64,000 nt of DNA, from the NCBI GenBank assembly GCA_048013815.1, contig CM106585.1:20274001-20338000 (forward strand). The letters run 5' to 3'. The notes under the pieces were generated by a model that did not search any database, had not been told where the DNA came from, and was given only the letters and a program-made list of their open reading frames with translations. Shown in pieces: positions 1 to 10,431 of the stretch. The position numbers and the translations under genes were made by a program. The first letter of the stretch is position 1; every line of letters starts with the position of its first letter. This stretch comes from Setoptus koraiensis (taxonomy: Eukaryota; Arthropoda).

Positions 1-2414
1 TTTGACTTTTTGATTTCTTCACAAGCTGCCGTAGCTGCGGCTATTTCAGGTTTTATATCATTGACTATTTCTTCGAATCTCAACTTGAATATTATAGATG
101 TTAGCCGGGGTTCTAAGCGTTTTATTGCCCCGAGGTTTAGAGCAAACTGTTCGGCTTCATGGAGTTCCTTTATCTGATCGCGATAGCCCTCGAGTCTCAT
201 AAGTTGCCCTTGTTGGGGCATATACCTTATTAATTGTTGGAGAATGGCTGCATCTAAATATTGTTCATTTACGGATATTATATGATTAGCAATATCTTCG
301 GCTGATAATTTACTTGATCCCAGAGTTATCATAAGATTCTGCGCTGCTTTCTGGTCCAGCACTTTGAGCTCCTTTGACCTTTTGAGAGTAGCCGTATTTT
401 CAACTCTTCTGTGACTTTCTTGTCGTTGTATTCTAGATTTTGGATCAGAAGAGAACTTAGTAGACAATGCATCAAGTATATCATCTGTTGCTAGTTCTGT
501 TTCATCAACATGAACCCAAAAGGCTTTTTCAGTAAGATTATGCAGAGATATTTTTTTCCAGTTTGTTCGTTTAACCGGTGTCTTGAGATCCCATTTTGGC
601 TTGGGTTTCATCCCGAATGGCATATGTTCCGGATCTTGCTGACTATTGGAACCTGGAGTTCCATAACCTGGCATTGGTGGTGGCCCCATGGCACCTCCTG
701 GAGGTGGAGGTGGTGGAGGCGGTGGAGGACCTATGGAACCGGGTGGTCCATTTGAAAAGTTTGGCATCGGAGGTGGTGGAGGGGGAGGCGGAGGCGGAGG
801 CCCGGCTGGACTCATACCAAATTGCGGCGGGGGTGGTGGCGGCGGTGGAGGTGGCGGTGGTAAAACTGAGTTTGGTACATTAATATTTTGAGCCTTGTTG
901 TTTAAATTCTCTGAACCATTTGTAATGGTAGGTCCATTTGTTATTTGATTGTGTTTTGGTGGTGTAGGTGGATTCTGGATATATTGTTTGGCGCTGAGAG
1001 CCTGAGACAATTGAGCATTTTTTGCCTCGATCACCTTCATATTCTCACTTAGAGAGTCTAATCTGGCTTCTAGATCCTCTTTTTCTGTAAGTGCTTCTTC
1101 TAATTTTCTGCCCAACTCAGATGAAATCATCTGTTCTTCAAGTTCTGATACGATGTTGTCAACTTCAATCTTGAATCTTTTGGTGTAACTGAAATCCGGG
1201 TCGAGACCGTTCTTATGAAGTACTATTTGTGAAATGCATTCCTCAATCAGCTTATAATAAGCAGGTCGCGCATATGGATCGTCTCGTATCAAGAGAAGAT
1301 GTTGTAACATGGATAATAGATGACACTCTGCCGGTGTTTCTCGAAGAGAACTGAGCAATAAACTAAAGCACTCTGTCGGATCATCCATTTCAAAACGAAT
1401 ATATCCGAACCTTTGCTTGAGTTCCTCGAAATCCTCCTCTTTCGCATTGATGAATATTTTCGTTTGGAGAGCCAAATTATTGGAAATTGTCGGTAGCTGC
1501 TCTCCAGCTCTGTTAGCCGATCCCGTTCTGATTGTTCCAAATTGCGGACCATCATTGAGCTGATCTACTGCAGATATATCTTTGGAAAATTTCTCTAATA
1601 GTGTACCAAGCCCACATCTAATGATTTCGTTTCTCAGATGAAGTCTGAAATCTAAATCATCAACACTGGACAATAAGGCGTTAATGAGTTGCATACAAGA
1701 TATCACTAATGAATTGTTGTCGGATATCATCAATCCAGCAATGATCTGTGAGAATCTCTCACGACATTCCAATTCTGAAATAATTGTCAATGCTTCAAGG
1801 ACTTTCTCGTGTCCAGAAGGAGGCACCAAACTCACGGCGGCCATCAATTTGACGGCGTCCATCATAACATCAGGATAATTAACATCTATACTGCGGGCGA
1901 GTATTGTCAAAGCTTCAGGATGATCGAACATTTGTTTCAAACCAAACGAGTTGTTCATGAAAGCCTTGAGACATTTTATACATTCCAATTGAAGCTCATG
2001 CCTATGATTTCTGTTCTTTGAAGCCTCGTAAATATTTGTGAGTATGTTGAGTATACAATTAAGACCATTGATCTGCTTAAACTCTTGAACCCAACTGACA
2101 GATTTGCTTGCTAGGGCAACCTTAAGGCTGGTCAAGCAGAGCTTCACATTGTCGTAACTATGCGCATCAGCGTCTTGGAGATACTTTATGTAATCACTTG
2201 GTTGATAATTGAGAAACTTGGATCCCCTAGTAGGTTGTGTGCTTTTTTTCTCGTGCATGGCCAGCATCTCTTTTTTCTTTTCTTTGGGCAAAGCCCTGAG
2301 ATTGTCTTGGACATTTTTGGAGCTTGAGATATCTTCTATTAGGGCCTCGAATCTAAGATTAATCTCATCCTCGGTCAACGAGTCCAACGAGATTTGTGTA
2401 TGTGAATTCATCAT
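1..2414 (-). CDS. dia: Diaphanous-type formin, N-terminal 804 residues (3' end off window)
   Basis: This is a Rho-effector formin that nucleates and elongates unbranched actin filaments at the cortex and cleavage furrow. The frame is open from the ATG at 2414 to the left edge without an intron. Residues 1 to about 400 match the GTPase-binding/FH3 (armadillo plus dimerisation) region of DIAPH proteins; 'LKAFMNNSFGLKQM', 'LDFRLHLRNEIIRCGL' and 'EECISQIVLH' are recognisable. A short coiled coil lies near 420-470. The FH1 region (about 507-575) holds three polyproline runs that would bind profilin. FH2 starts near residue 604 ('KWDLKTPVKRTNWKKI') and continues past position 1, so most of FH2 and the autoinhibitory DAD tail are not seen. 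Two ATGs are adjacent (2414 and 2411). The diaphanous subfamily is secure; one-to-one orthology was not tested. Confidence 0.93.
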   Translation of the reverse strand, partial: MMNSHTQISLDSLTEDEINLRFEALIEDISSSKNVQDNLRALPKEKKKEMLAMHEKKSTQPTRGSKFLNYQPSDYIKYLQDADAHSYDNVKLCLTSLKVALASKSVSWVQEFKQINGLNCILNILTNIYEASKNRNHRHELQLECIKCLKAFMNNSFGLKQMFDHPEALTILARSIDVNYPDVMMDAVKLMAAVSLVPPSGHEKVLEALTIISELECRERFSQIIAGLMISDNNSLVISCMQLINALLSSVDDLDFRLHLRNEIIRCGLGTLLEKFSKDISAVDQLNDGPQFGTIRTGSANRAGEQLPTISNNLALQTKIFINAKEEDFEELKQRFGYIRFEMDDPTECFSLLLSSLRETPAECHLLSMLQHLLLIRDDPYARPAYYKLIEECISQIVLHKNGLDPDFSYTKRFKIEVDNIVSELEEQMISSELGRKLEEALTEKEDLEARLDSLSENMKVIEAKNAQLSQALSAKQYIQNPPTPPKHNQITNGPTITNGSENLNNKAQNINVPNSVLPPPPPPPPPPPPQFGMSPAGPPPPPPPPPPPMPNFSNGPPGSIGPPPPPPPPPPGGAMGPPPMPGYGTPGSNSQQDPEHMPFGMKPKPKWDLKTPVKRTNWKKISLHNLTEKAFWVHVDETELATDDILDALSTKFSSDPKSRIQRQESHRRVENTATLKRSKELKVLDQKAAQNLMITLGSSKLSAEDIANHIISVNEQYLDAAILQQLIRYMPQQGQLMRLEGYRDQIKELHEAEQFALNLGAIKRLEPRLTSIIFKLRFEEIVNDIKPEIAAATAACEEIKKS

Positions 2415-3191
2415 TAGTCTATTGGTTTTATGACTTAAATCAACAATAATAAGTTATTTGACTTTGTATTATTTCTGTATTGTAAGTAATCATCATGATA
2501 ACTCCAAGTTTTAGGCATCTGCGATATGTTATTTATGGATTATGGAAAAGTAGTTTACACAATTTTATCAATCACATGATCAGTCTTGTATACGAAATGA
2601 AAGAAAAAATAGAAGCAAAAAAACTGTTACCTGCCACTGTTGAAGTTTAACAAGTGGTTCTAATCTGCAGTTATTTTATGCTCTGTCCTGCATATTTTAT
2701 CTGCGAAATGCAACTCATATTATGTGCGCTTTTCTTAATAGTATTCTTTTGTTGCGAACATAATTCCGCCAGGGGCGAATCTACTGCACACAGGAGCATG
2801 AAGTGTTACGTTAAATGTTGTTTAATTGAGCATTCGTTCTAGTCTATGAGGGTGCGCGTTTTTCGACGCGAGGTGGCGCATCGGCTGTTCATATCAATGT
2901 ACGCAATCCTGCAGAAAAGTCCCTTGTAAGGTCGACTGCTACTCGTTCACACTACATAATCAAATGCGTCGCCCTAGCGGATTCAGAGAAAATATTCATC
3001 GGACATTAGAAAAAGAGCACACGACACAGCCTGTGTAGCTTATAATTGTTCGACTGCTGCTAAAATAGTTGATGAAATTAAGAAAAAAATATATCTATGA
3101 AAGCTGTATGAATAATTTTACAGACAGGGCAACTGAAAAAATGAATTATTACGATTATTCAAACAAACACTTGGAAATTTTGTCAAATTGC
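2415..3191. other. Intergenic, 5' flank of diaphanous
   Basis: This AT-rich spacer lies between the formin start and the tRNA. It presumably holds the formin promoter and 5' UTR, but I see no clear TATA box, coding potential or repeat. It contains only short chance ORFs. Confidence 0.5.
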
Positions 3192-3199
3192 AAAAAAAA
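3192..3199 (-). terminator. RNA polymerase III terminator of tRNA-Leu
   Basis: On the minus strand this is a run of eight T residues starting 4 nt beyond the tRNA 3' end. A T-run of this kind is the normal Pol III stop signal. Confidence 0.8.
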
Positions 3200-3203
3200 T
3201 TTC

Positions 3204-3285
3204 TGGCTGAAGTGGGATTCGAACCCACGCCCCCGAAGAGACTGGTGCCTTAAACCAGCGCCTTAGACCACTCGGCCATCCAACC
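3204..3285 (-). tRNA. tRNA-Leu (anticodon AAG)
   Basis: This is an 82-nt class II tRNA without an intron. The acceptor arm GGTTGGA pairs with TTCAGCC and is followed by discriminator A. The D region reads TGGCCGAGTGGTCTAAGGCG (A-box-like). The anticodon stem CTGGT/ACCAG encloses loop TTAAGGC, giving anticodon AAG. A long variable arm (TCTCTTCGGGGG region) and a T arm GTGGG-TTCGAAT-CCCAC (B box) follow. The long variable arm and sequence are typical of eukaryotic tRNA-Leu. The 3' CCA is not encoded, as expected for a nuclear gene. Confidence 0.96.
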
Positions 3286-3570
3286 ATGTTGAAGTTTGAG
3301 TGGTATAAGGAAAATGCATTTCGCGAGCGTTTATGAAACAACACAGCACAATGGCATTGTCCTATATTATGGATAATGTGTCAAGACACACATCGAGAAA
3401 GTTTAAAAGATGAAACACAAAGTTTCGGATACAAATTAAGTTGGTGTAGTTGGGCATAATTTAATCATCTTTTGCAACTGTTTGACGTTTTATCATCTCA
3501 TAGAAGTCAATCTACACTGATAGAATGATGATACATGCTGATGTTTGATATGCATATCGCGCAGTGCCAT

Positions 3571-3918
3571 CTACTTCTTGGGTTGCTGAATGTTGTGTGG
3601 CTTGGTAGAATGATTGCGGAGATCGTGCGTCGGCTCTGGCTTGTCGTGAAATTGTTTCACCGCCTCTGCTTGAAATGGAATGGTATCTGTAGGTGGTGCA
3701 CCACCCAATGATTTGACAACCGTCTTTGGGGCAAAAGAGACCGCATCCGTTACAGTATTATCTCCAGCAACGTCATTCTTATCACTTGTAGATGAAGAGC
3801 TGTGTGTACGTTGTACAACTCTCATTCCGGCAACCTTTACAGCAGGTGGATGGCCAGCCTTCAATTGGCATTCGTTGCTGGGATCCTCAGCATTGTGATT
3901 CGATCCTGTATTTGGCAT
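3571..3918 (-). CDS. DAP1: Death-associated protein 1 homologue
   Basis: This is a small, disordered, proline- and serine-rich protein of 115 aa. In mammals DAP1 is an mTOR substrate that restrains autophagy, and the name comes from a screen for interferon-gamma-induced cell death. The two most conserved family blocks are present: 'KAGHPPAVKVAGMRVVQ' near residues 20-36 and the C-terminal 'HNIQQPKK'. Length is close to the human protein (about 102 aa). I chose the ATG at 3918 (MPNTGSNHNAEDP); the frame stays open upstream to about 4062 but has no other ATG there. The gene lies head-to-tail with the 960-aa gene upstream and shows no intron. The middle 60 residues are poorly conserved, as is normal for this family. 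Confidence 0.88.
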   Translation of the reverse strand: MPNTGSNHNAEDPSNECQLKAGHPPAVKVAGMRVVQRTHSSSSTSDKNDVAGDNTVTDAVSFAPKTVVKSLGGAPPTDTIPFQAEAVKQFHDKPEPTHDLRNHSTKPHNIQQPKK

Positions 3919-4923
3919 GATTCTGTTTGATTTTGTGTAAGACCGGTGTAATTTATTGTCGTTTTTGCTCGGCTTATCGTACCTATTGGCTTCGCAGTAT
4001 TGTACAATGAAACTTGCAAACAACCTGTAAGTGTTTACCCTTCTGGATGATGGTGCTATCAAGAGCTTGAATCTAGCTATTATATTCTTAATGAGAGAAG
4101 AGAGATGTTTCAGAGAAAATATTAAATTGAATAGTAATTACTATTTATGTGTTGTGATTTCAGTGTTGTAAAAGTATGCGAGACGCATTAGGAGTAAATA
4201 GTTTCAGTGACGTGGTGCTATTGGGTAGCACGACAAATAGTTTTGTAGGATCAATATGTCGATGCATGGAGTATAGTGAATGCTTCAGCGAAAGTTGTTG
4301 TTGTTGTTGTTTTGCTGTTACTGTTGCTGACTTCGAACACACACTTGCACGGTGCAGGTTGCACTACTGTAGTGCCACTACAAAGCCGTCTGTATATTTA
4401 TCAAGTGCAACTCAACTCGATTTACGTGTTGTGAAGCCGGCTACCGGCATGCGCTAGTGCAAGTGTAAGCGCCCCTCTCGGAGATTGCGCACGATCGATG
4501 CTTTGAGCATGCCTTTTTTTTTTCATCGATACCTTCAGTTACGCTCATCGCGGTTCTATATGTTCAACAATTTGTAGTCGTACCACTGGTACACTACCAG
4601 TATAATTGGTTGAAATTACAACAACTACCATTAGCTAATCGTTCATGATTTATGTAATATTGGCTGTTTACAATGAACAGGTACCGTTTCCGAGCTCCAA
4701 CGATAAATTTTTCAGTTAACGGTGCACTTGCACCCATAGACAGGTACTTGAGTTCGCTCGTGCATTGGAACTGGTTGTTTGGTGTATCTTATGACGGCCT
4801 CTGGATGCTAGAGAGCTAATTATTTATTATTGCTGTTATAAATGTGACATTTTAAGGTAGGAATACAACGGACACACTTTAGACTATCTCAGTGATATAA
4901 CTTTATAGGAGTGTATAGGAATG
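3919..4923. other. Intergenic between DAP1 and the 960-aa gene
   Basis: This is the 5' flank of DAP1 and 3' flank of the next gene. A short GTT/TTG trinucleotide run sits at about 4295-4312. A 93-codon plus-strand ORF crosses this run, but its cysteine string is simply the repeat read in frame, so I do not call it a gene. Nothing else is recognisable. Confidence 0.5.
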
Positions 4924-7806
4924 TTACAAAATGCTTTGACTTTGATTTTTGATGCCCAACAAATTCAACATGCTGTTGAAAAACTCATTCTTGTCTTGAA
5001 TTCGAGACTTAAATATACTGTTTAGTTGCTCTATCTTCTTCGAAACCAATTTCAAATCGGATACGAAGCCAGTTGAATGCATATGACAGAGGATTAAACT
5101 TATGATTTGATCACGGTAGGTTTCTTGGAGTATCTTCTTCGAAAGCACTGATACATCCATATCTGGGCAACGTTGGGGCTGACCATTGCTAGAATTTATA
5201 TCTTCAATCAGCTCATCGTAGATGATTCGATCTATCGTTCCAAGTAGGGGATTCATCTGAATCATCTTATCTAATCCTTGCTGATAAATGCAGTCATCTT
5301 CCGGCATGAGATCAAATAATTTGTTGCTTAGCGTATATAGGAAATTAGTTAAACTTTTCTCTTCATCAATATAAAATTTAGGAAAAATTCGAACAGTAGT
5401 CGACCCTCTTGTTGCTTTAGACAGTATAAAGTCTCTCATTGTGGCCATTGCGATCGCATTGTGAGAGACGATTTCTATATGATCTTCAGCGATATTCATT
5501 TCTAGCTTTGTATCTAGAATAGCAGACTTGTATTCAAGCTTGATTTTCAACGAGAATTCATTCCTATCTTCTGCTGAACCTTCTGACGTCGAATTTCGTC
5601 CTTGCAGTGTGGATCTAATCGATTTCTTAATTTCCGCTACATCTACTGCTGGTAAACATTCTGCGACCCAGTTTATTGCTGTCAGTATGTCAAAATCTCC
5701 TTCTACATTGATTGAGTTAGGATGAGGTCCATTAGAATTTGTAACAATTCTTTCGTCATCCCTGTCGAGAGTCTCCGAAAGACCCGATGATATCTTCTGG
5801 TGAAGGCAAAGAGGATGCACATAAACAGTATTTGTATGAGCAGCATGGAATTCACACTTATTGCTGTCTTGGTTCAATAGATATGCGACAATTTTTCCAG
5901 CATACCCTTCGGTTACTTTCATAGGTATTGATAACTTGTTCAATGGTTGCGTTTTTATATATATCCAACTTGTTACAGACTCTGAGAACAAATCATGATT
6001 CATGGAGTGGTTCGATATTTGTCGTATTCTGGACTCTTCACTGTTATTAAATATGTTACATAATTTAACCTGAGGTATCTGGCATTCATAGAAAAAAGTC
6101 ATAGCCGTCGAGACGATCAGTATCTCTTCTATCAAAATATCAGATTCCACCGCCAAGAAACTAATACCAGCATGCGAAACGAGGTTTATTTCAATGGATG
6201 TTTTTTTCGTCGAACTTGGTGACTGATATTGACTCCTGGGACCGTGTAAGAATTTACTCGCAGATTCACACAAACTGTCTACAGTTTGTAGTTGGTGTTC
6301 AAGATGTTCATTTGTAGATATTGCTTTAATAAGCTCGGAATCTGGTGTTGATTGTCGCAATAGATATATATGCCCTGTTGACATAATTACAACTACAATT
6401 TCCATGTCTGTTAGTTGGTAGATCTTGCTAATTTCCGACGAAGAGGGGACATCATTGATGTAGGAGGTTGAAATAAGACAAGGTTCAGTCTTCCAGTCGT
6501 AATTCTGCTCAGACTCTGGCCCTTCAAAGTTATCCTGTGTCTCATTCTCATCTACAAATCTATACAAAGATATTGAAGATTTTTCGTGGTTTGATAGAAG
6601 TAAGAAAGAGTCCCTTCCAAGAACGCAGATATTATCAAGCATTTCTTTCCGGTTAGACAACCAAAAACCAGTAGGTTTCGGTTCCAAACGTGAATCGATT
6701 GTCCAATACTTTTCTATCAACAGCTCACCATCGACTTTCTGAATTAGCCCAAACGAATTTAAGCTCATGGACGATGTTTCATATATGAAAACTTTTTTAG
6801 TGTTTTTCCATCCGTCTGAACTCGAGCCTAAGTTCTCAACGAGTGAAATGCAGTTACTATCCAGCTTGTGCTCTAGCATATTGCTTGCGTGTAAAATAAA
6901 CCTCAATATTGAGTCTGAGCAGGAAAATATTATTAGATCCCGACATTCAATAGATCCTACCCCCTCATGAGATTCTTTCATCCATCTCGATGAGTATATA
7001 TTCAATAAGATGTAACCTTTAGCTCGGTGTATTGTAGTATCTGACACGAGTGTAAGCTGATATCCGGATTCAGTTCTCGAAGGTAGGTTGTTCAACTGTA
7101 ATAACCGACAATTTTGTTTTGTCAGTATGTAAAGGCATACTGATTGGTTTTCTATCCCTCTGTCGCTTCCGTTGTAAATACATGTACATTTTATCACATC
7201 ATCATCGATCTCAGTTTCCAGATTCTCCAAGAACGTCAACTGTCGAGTTACGAAGTTAACACCGCATATCTTAGTATCCGTTACAATAATCAGCAGTTGA
7301 TCCCTGTAATTCTGGTTATAATCATGTTCGTTGATATTAGTTTGCTGAGAGGGGTATGAAGTAACGTCTGGATGTGACCAGAAATTTTGATTCAATTGAA
7401 TTTTGTCCGCAATGTGAAAACATTTGAATTTTGAATCTTCCTTCAGTTTATCGGAGCAATTCAAGTGCATTATAGGTACAAATACATTTTTTACAGTATC
7501 ATAAAATTCAATGAATATAATAGGCAATGCATGATTGCACACTCTTAAGTATGCAAATCCGATAGTATACAAATCCGGATTAATGCTGAACGTGATTGGT
7601 TTGAAGGAGTAATCAGAAACTTTTTGAAAATTAGAGTCGTAAATAGTGAGATAGTACTTCTCCATCCCTGAGGACATTTTCATAGTTCCAGGATGCAAAT
7701 TATCGTGAATCAATTCCATATCTCGGATCAATATTGATGCAGTTGCAGAAATGGACATCGAAAAAATAATGTCGAATGGAGTCGGACAGGGAAAAAGTGT
7801 AACCAT
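4924..7806 (-). CDS. Uncharacterised 960-aa protein, possible beta-propeller/helical scaffold
   Basis: This is one uninterrupted frame starting at ATG 7806 (MVTLFPCPTPFDIIF); the frame opens slightly upstream at a non-ATG codon. I could not assign a family. The first two thirds (about 1-640) alternate short hydrophobic strands with polar turns, for example 'QLLIIVTDTKICGVNF' and 'EIVVVIMSTGHIYLLR', as in WD-like beta-propellers. The last 300 residues read as amphipathic helices. That order resembles large scaffold proteins such as Nup133/Nup155-type nucleoporins, but I see no diagnostic motif and offer this only as a guess. There is no signal peptide or transmembrane segment. Codon usage and base composition match the neighbours, and a 2.9-kb open frame in AT-rich DNA is strong evidence that the gene is real. 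Confidence 0.8.
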   Translation of the reverse strand: MVTLFPCPTPFDIIFSMSISATASILIRDMELIHDNLHPGTMKMSSGMEKYYLTIYDSNFQKVSDYSFKPITFSINPDLYTIGFAYLRVCNHALPIIFIEFYDTVKNVFVPIMHLNCSDKLKEDSKFKCFHIADKIQLNQNFWSHPDVTSYPSQQTNINEHDYNQNYRDQLLIIVTDTKICGVNFVTRQLTFLENLETEIDDDVIKCTCIYNGSDRGIENQSVCLYILTKQNCRLLQLNNLPSRTESGYQLTLVSDTTIHRAKGYILLNIYSSRWMKESHEGVGSIECRDLIIFSCSDSILRFILHASNMLEHKLDSNCISLVENLGSSSDGWKNTKKVFIYETSSMSLNSFGLIQKVDGELLIEKYWTIDSRLEPKPTGFWLSNRKEMLDNICVLGRDSFLLLSNHEKSSISLYRFVDENETQDNFEGPESEQNYDWKTEPCLISTSYINDVPSSSEISKIYQLTDMEIVVVIMSTGHIYLLRQSTPDSELIKAISTNEHLEHQLQTVDSLCESASKFLHGPRSQYQSPSSTKKTSIEINLVSHAGISFLAVESDILIEEILIVSTAMTFFYECQIPQVKLCNIFNNSEESRIRQISNHSMNHDLFSESVTSWIYIKTQPLNKLSIPMKVTEGYAGKIVAYLLNQDSNKCEFHAAHTNTVYVHPLCLHQKISSGLSETLDRDDERIVTNSNGPHPNSINVEGDFDILTAINWVAECLPAVDVAEIKKSIRSTLQGRNSTSEGSAEDRNEFSLKIKLEYKSAILDTKLEMNIAEDHIEIVSHNAIAMATMRDFILSKATRGSTTVRIFPKFYIDEEKSLTNFLYTLSNKLFDLMPEDDCIYQQGLDKMIQMNPLLGTIDRIIYDELIEDINSSNGQPQRCPDMDVSVLSKKILQETYRDQIISLILCHMHSTGFVSDLKLVSKKIEQLNSIFKSRIQDKNEFFNSMLNLLGIKNQSQSIL

Positions 7807-8107
7807 GACAACAGTCAAAGTAGATAAGAGTAAATGTTACTAAATGACAATGCGAATTTATTCTGATTATCATATTCAATCATTAACGTCTAGATAAAAT
7901 TATAATAAATATTTATATTTGAGCGTACATACAATAAAATTGATTGCAGTTTGTCTCATTAAATGTAAATAAAACTACTAGTGTACTTGATTTGATACTG
8001 GTGATTTTGTATAGACTAATCAAGATCATCGATTGAGGTAATCTAGAGAAGGAGGGTTCGTAAATTGATCAATTGAGTCCTCTCTAAATAGTGTCTGAGT
8101 TTTGTAA
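7807..8107. other. Short intergenic spacer, AT-rich
   Basis: This 301-bp AT-rich spacer separates two minus-strand genes. It should hold the PPM1D 3' UTR and the start region of the 960-aa gene. No specific element was recognised. Confidence 0.4.
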
Positions 8108-10431
8108 TTAACCACTACGTCTGGATAATCTGTGACGAGGCCTTAGTCTTGAGGTTACTTTGTTGGATTGATTCAACATGGTTGCTTTAGGCTGAGATTT
8201 CATTGATTGTTTTTGTTGTTTGCTGGTTTGTGGGTGGCTTTGAATTGACGATCTACGAAGGCTTAGCGATCTTAGATGTCTATGTGGAGGTGAATATTTA
8301 GATGTTGGGCTTGTTGAGCCCACTCTGATTCGTTTCCTTGGTCGACCCTGAAGTGTCGGTGCGGATCTATTTAGGTTCTCTCCATTTGATGATTCGAGCA
8401 TACGTCTTCTCATGTCATATCTCAATGGAATGACATCATCAGACTTTTTTATAGGAGAAGATGACACGATCTTCTCAACTATGCGCGGGATGGCAATTGT
8501 ATCAAAAGTGGTGCTATCAAATTTCCGTTTAATACTTCCTACCTCACTGGGAGAAACACGCTGTACAACTTTCTGAATCTCGGTTATTATAGCGTTCTCT
8601 TTTTTAGAAGAAACCAGGTCATCTTCATATTTGGAGCTCTGGGAGGAAATCGACCATACGTCGGGTATTATTGGTTTCTTGGCGTAACTTCTGTTGCTCA
8701 TTAACTCGACACAGGTTGACTCTGTTCCATAGCTGCAATCAGGCTCTGTTCGCGTCACGGTCGGACTCTGAGTCTGCTTTCGATTGGCCTGTGTGAAAGC
8801 ATTTCTTATCAATTTGCCTTTAGAAACGGATCTCCTCACTGCAAGATCGCTTCTTTCCTTGGCATTTGTGGCCAATTCCTCTTCTAAAGTGATTATAGTG
8901 ACTGTATTTCCATTGGAAAGCTTCATTGCCCTAGTTGCAGCTTTAGATTTCATCGAGTGACTCAAGGGAGGGTCTAGTTTGGATAGGGTCGGCGGAACAG
9001 ACAACATGCTGGTGAGTATCGCTTCTTGTTCCCGGTATTCACAATCTTTTACGGGAAACGAAAATTTCGGATATTCTGTACGGAAGCCTATGAGATCGAA
9101 TGAACCTTGAAATCTGAATCTATCTCCTAGGGAAACAAATGGTTCTTTATCCTTTACTAATTTATCACCAAAATCAACACGGTTGCAAGAACAGTCTACA
9201 CAAGCGTCTATTTGAATATCGTTGGAGACTGGATTGATGGACTTTTGAGCATCGTCCAATAAAACTACTATAGCCGAAGTGTTGTCAGACCTCAGGTTCC
9301 TACTTGTCCATTGTTGATAAGCATAATATACTAATGACTTGGCAACATCTTCTTCGTCCGCTATGTAGAAATCTTCTAACATGTACCGACGAACTTGTTG
9401 AGTCAATTCTTGTGTGAGCCTGACAGCGTCCGCTGAACTGACCATATTCCATAGTCCATCTGATGCTAGTATAATTGTTTTGTCGTTTGGACCGATGGCC
9501 CGAACAGCAACATCAGGTTCAGGGGAAACGACATATTTACCGGTGGTGGTGCTAATACTCCATAGATCTCCAAGAGACCTGGCTACGGCCAAGAAAGGTA
9601 TGCAAGCATAGGCTTGAACTGCATGTTGGGGAATCGGATATACTTCGATCGAGTCATCGTAATTGTAGTTGAAACGAAGTATGGGCTTCTGCCAAACAAC
9701 ACGGTCAACACCTGATTTATTATGTACCGCTCCGCCTGCATCTTGAATCCTTTTCTTTTCTTCTGGAGATTCAGGTTTATGGTCGACTGTCATTGATTGG
9801 GCGATCCACTGCTTAGTTTCGGGGTTTTCCCATCCTAGAACAATTCTTGAGTCGCCTACATGACCGGTATAGTACTTGCCATTTTTTATAAAAAGGACGG
9901 ATGCTGTAGTACCAGATGTACTTGGTAAGTTGCGGATAGTTTTGGGCCAGTCAGGAAGACGATCAAGCATGGCCATGTGAGTATCTAAGAAGCCTTTTTT
10001 AATTGCTTTGAGTATAGATTCATCGTCAGATTTCCAGAAATCATCCTGCCTGACGATAAAATCTAGCAGGTTTGCTTGCGCAAATTCAGCAGCATGTTTG
10101 CCGCCGTGACCATCGAATATACCGAAGTAGACATAATCTACATGTTTTTTATGTACTACTTTGGTTGTTTCGGTCAATTTCGTCTCCTGCTCACAGGTTG
10201 AGTGGTCATCGTGGGCGCAATTTTTCTTCTGGTAAGCGACGCTATAGAAATCTGTAATATATTTAAGAGTTGAGCGAAATGGTTAGTGAAAAATTCAATG
10301 ATTCAATTGAAAATGCAAGCTCAAAGAGAATTGAGCGAATGAATAACATATTGATATTTACCTTCCATATGAAGTCGTTGTCCTTGGATGCAATGAGCGA
10401 AACATCGCAAAGAAAACGGGAGCTTCTTCAT
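8108..10431 (-). CDS. PPM1D: PPM1D (WIP1)-like Ser/Thr protein phosphatase, two exons
   Basis: This is a metal-dependent PPM/PP2C phosphatase. Vertebrate PPM1D switches off p53 and DNA-damage kinase signalling in the nucleus. Exons are 10362-10431 (70 nt, phase 1) and 8108-10251, with a 110-bp GT-AG intron, giving 737 aa. Joining them rebuilds the motif QG-RxxMED across the splice, which vertebrate PPM1D also carries (DQGGRKYMED). Downstream are the metal-binding DGHGG (near residue 69), 'LPSTSGTTASV', 'DHKPESPEEKKRI', 'NKSGVDRVVW', 'VARSLGDLW', 'ASDGLWNM' and 'RSDNTSAIVV', all shared with PPM1D rather than generic PP2C. The basic C-terminal tail (about 350-737) is longer than in human and disordered, and includes an NLS-like GRPRKRIRVG. 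Exon 1 starts at ATG 10431 and encodes only 23 residues. Confidence 0.92.

Noticed and set aside
510-891. Plus-strand open frames with Gly- and Trp-rich proteins
   Set aside because: They are the complement of the formin FH1 polyproline coding sequence on the minus strand.
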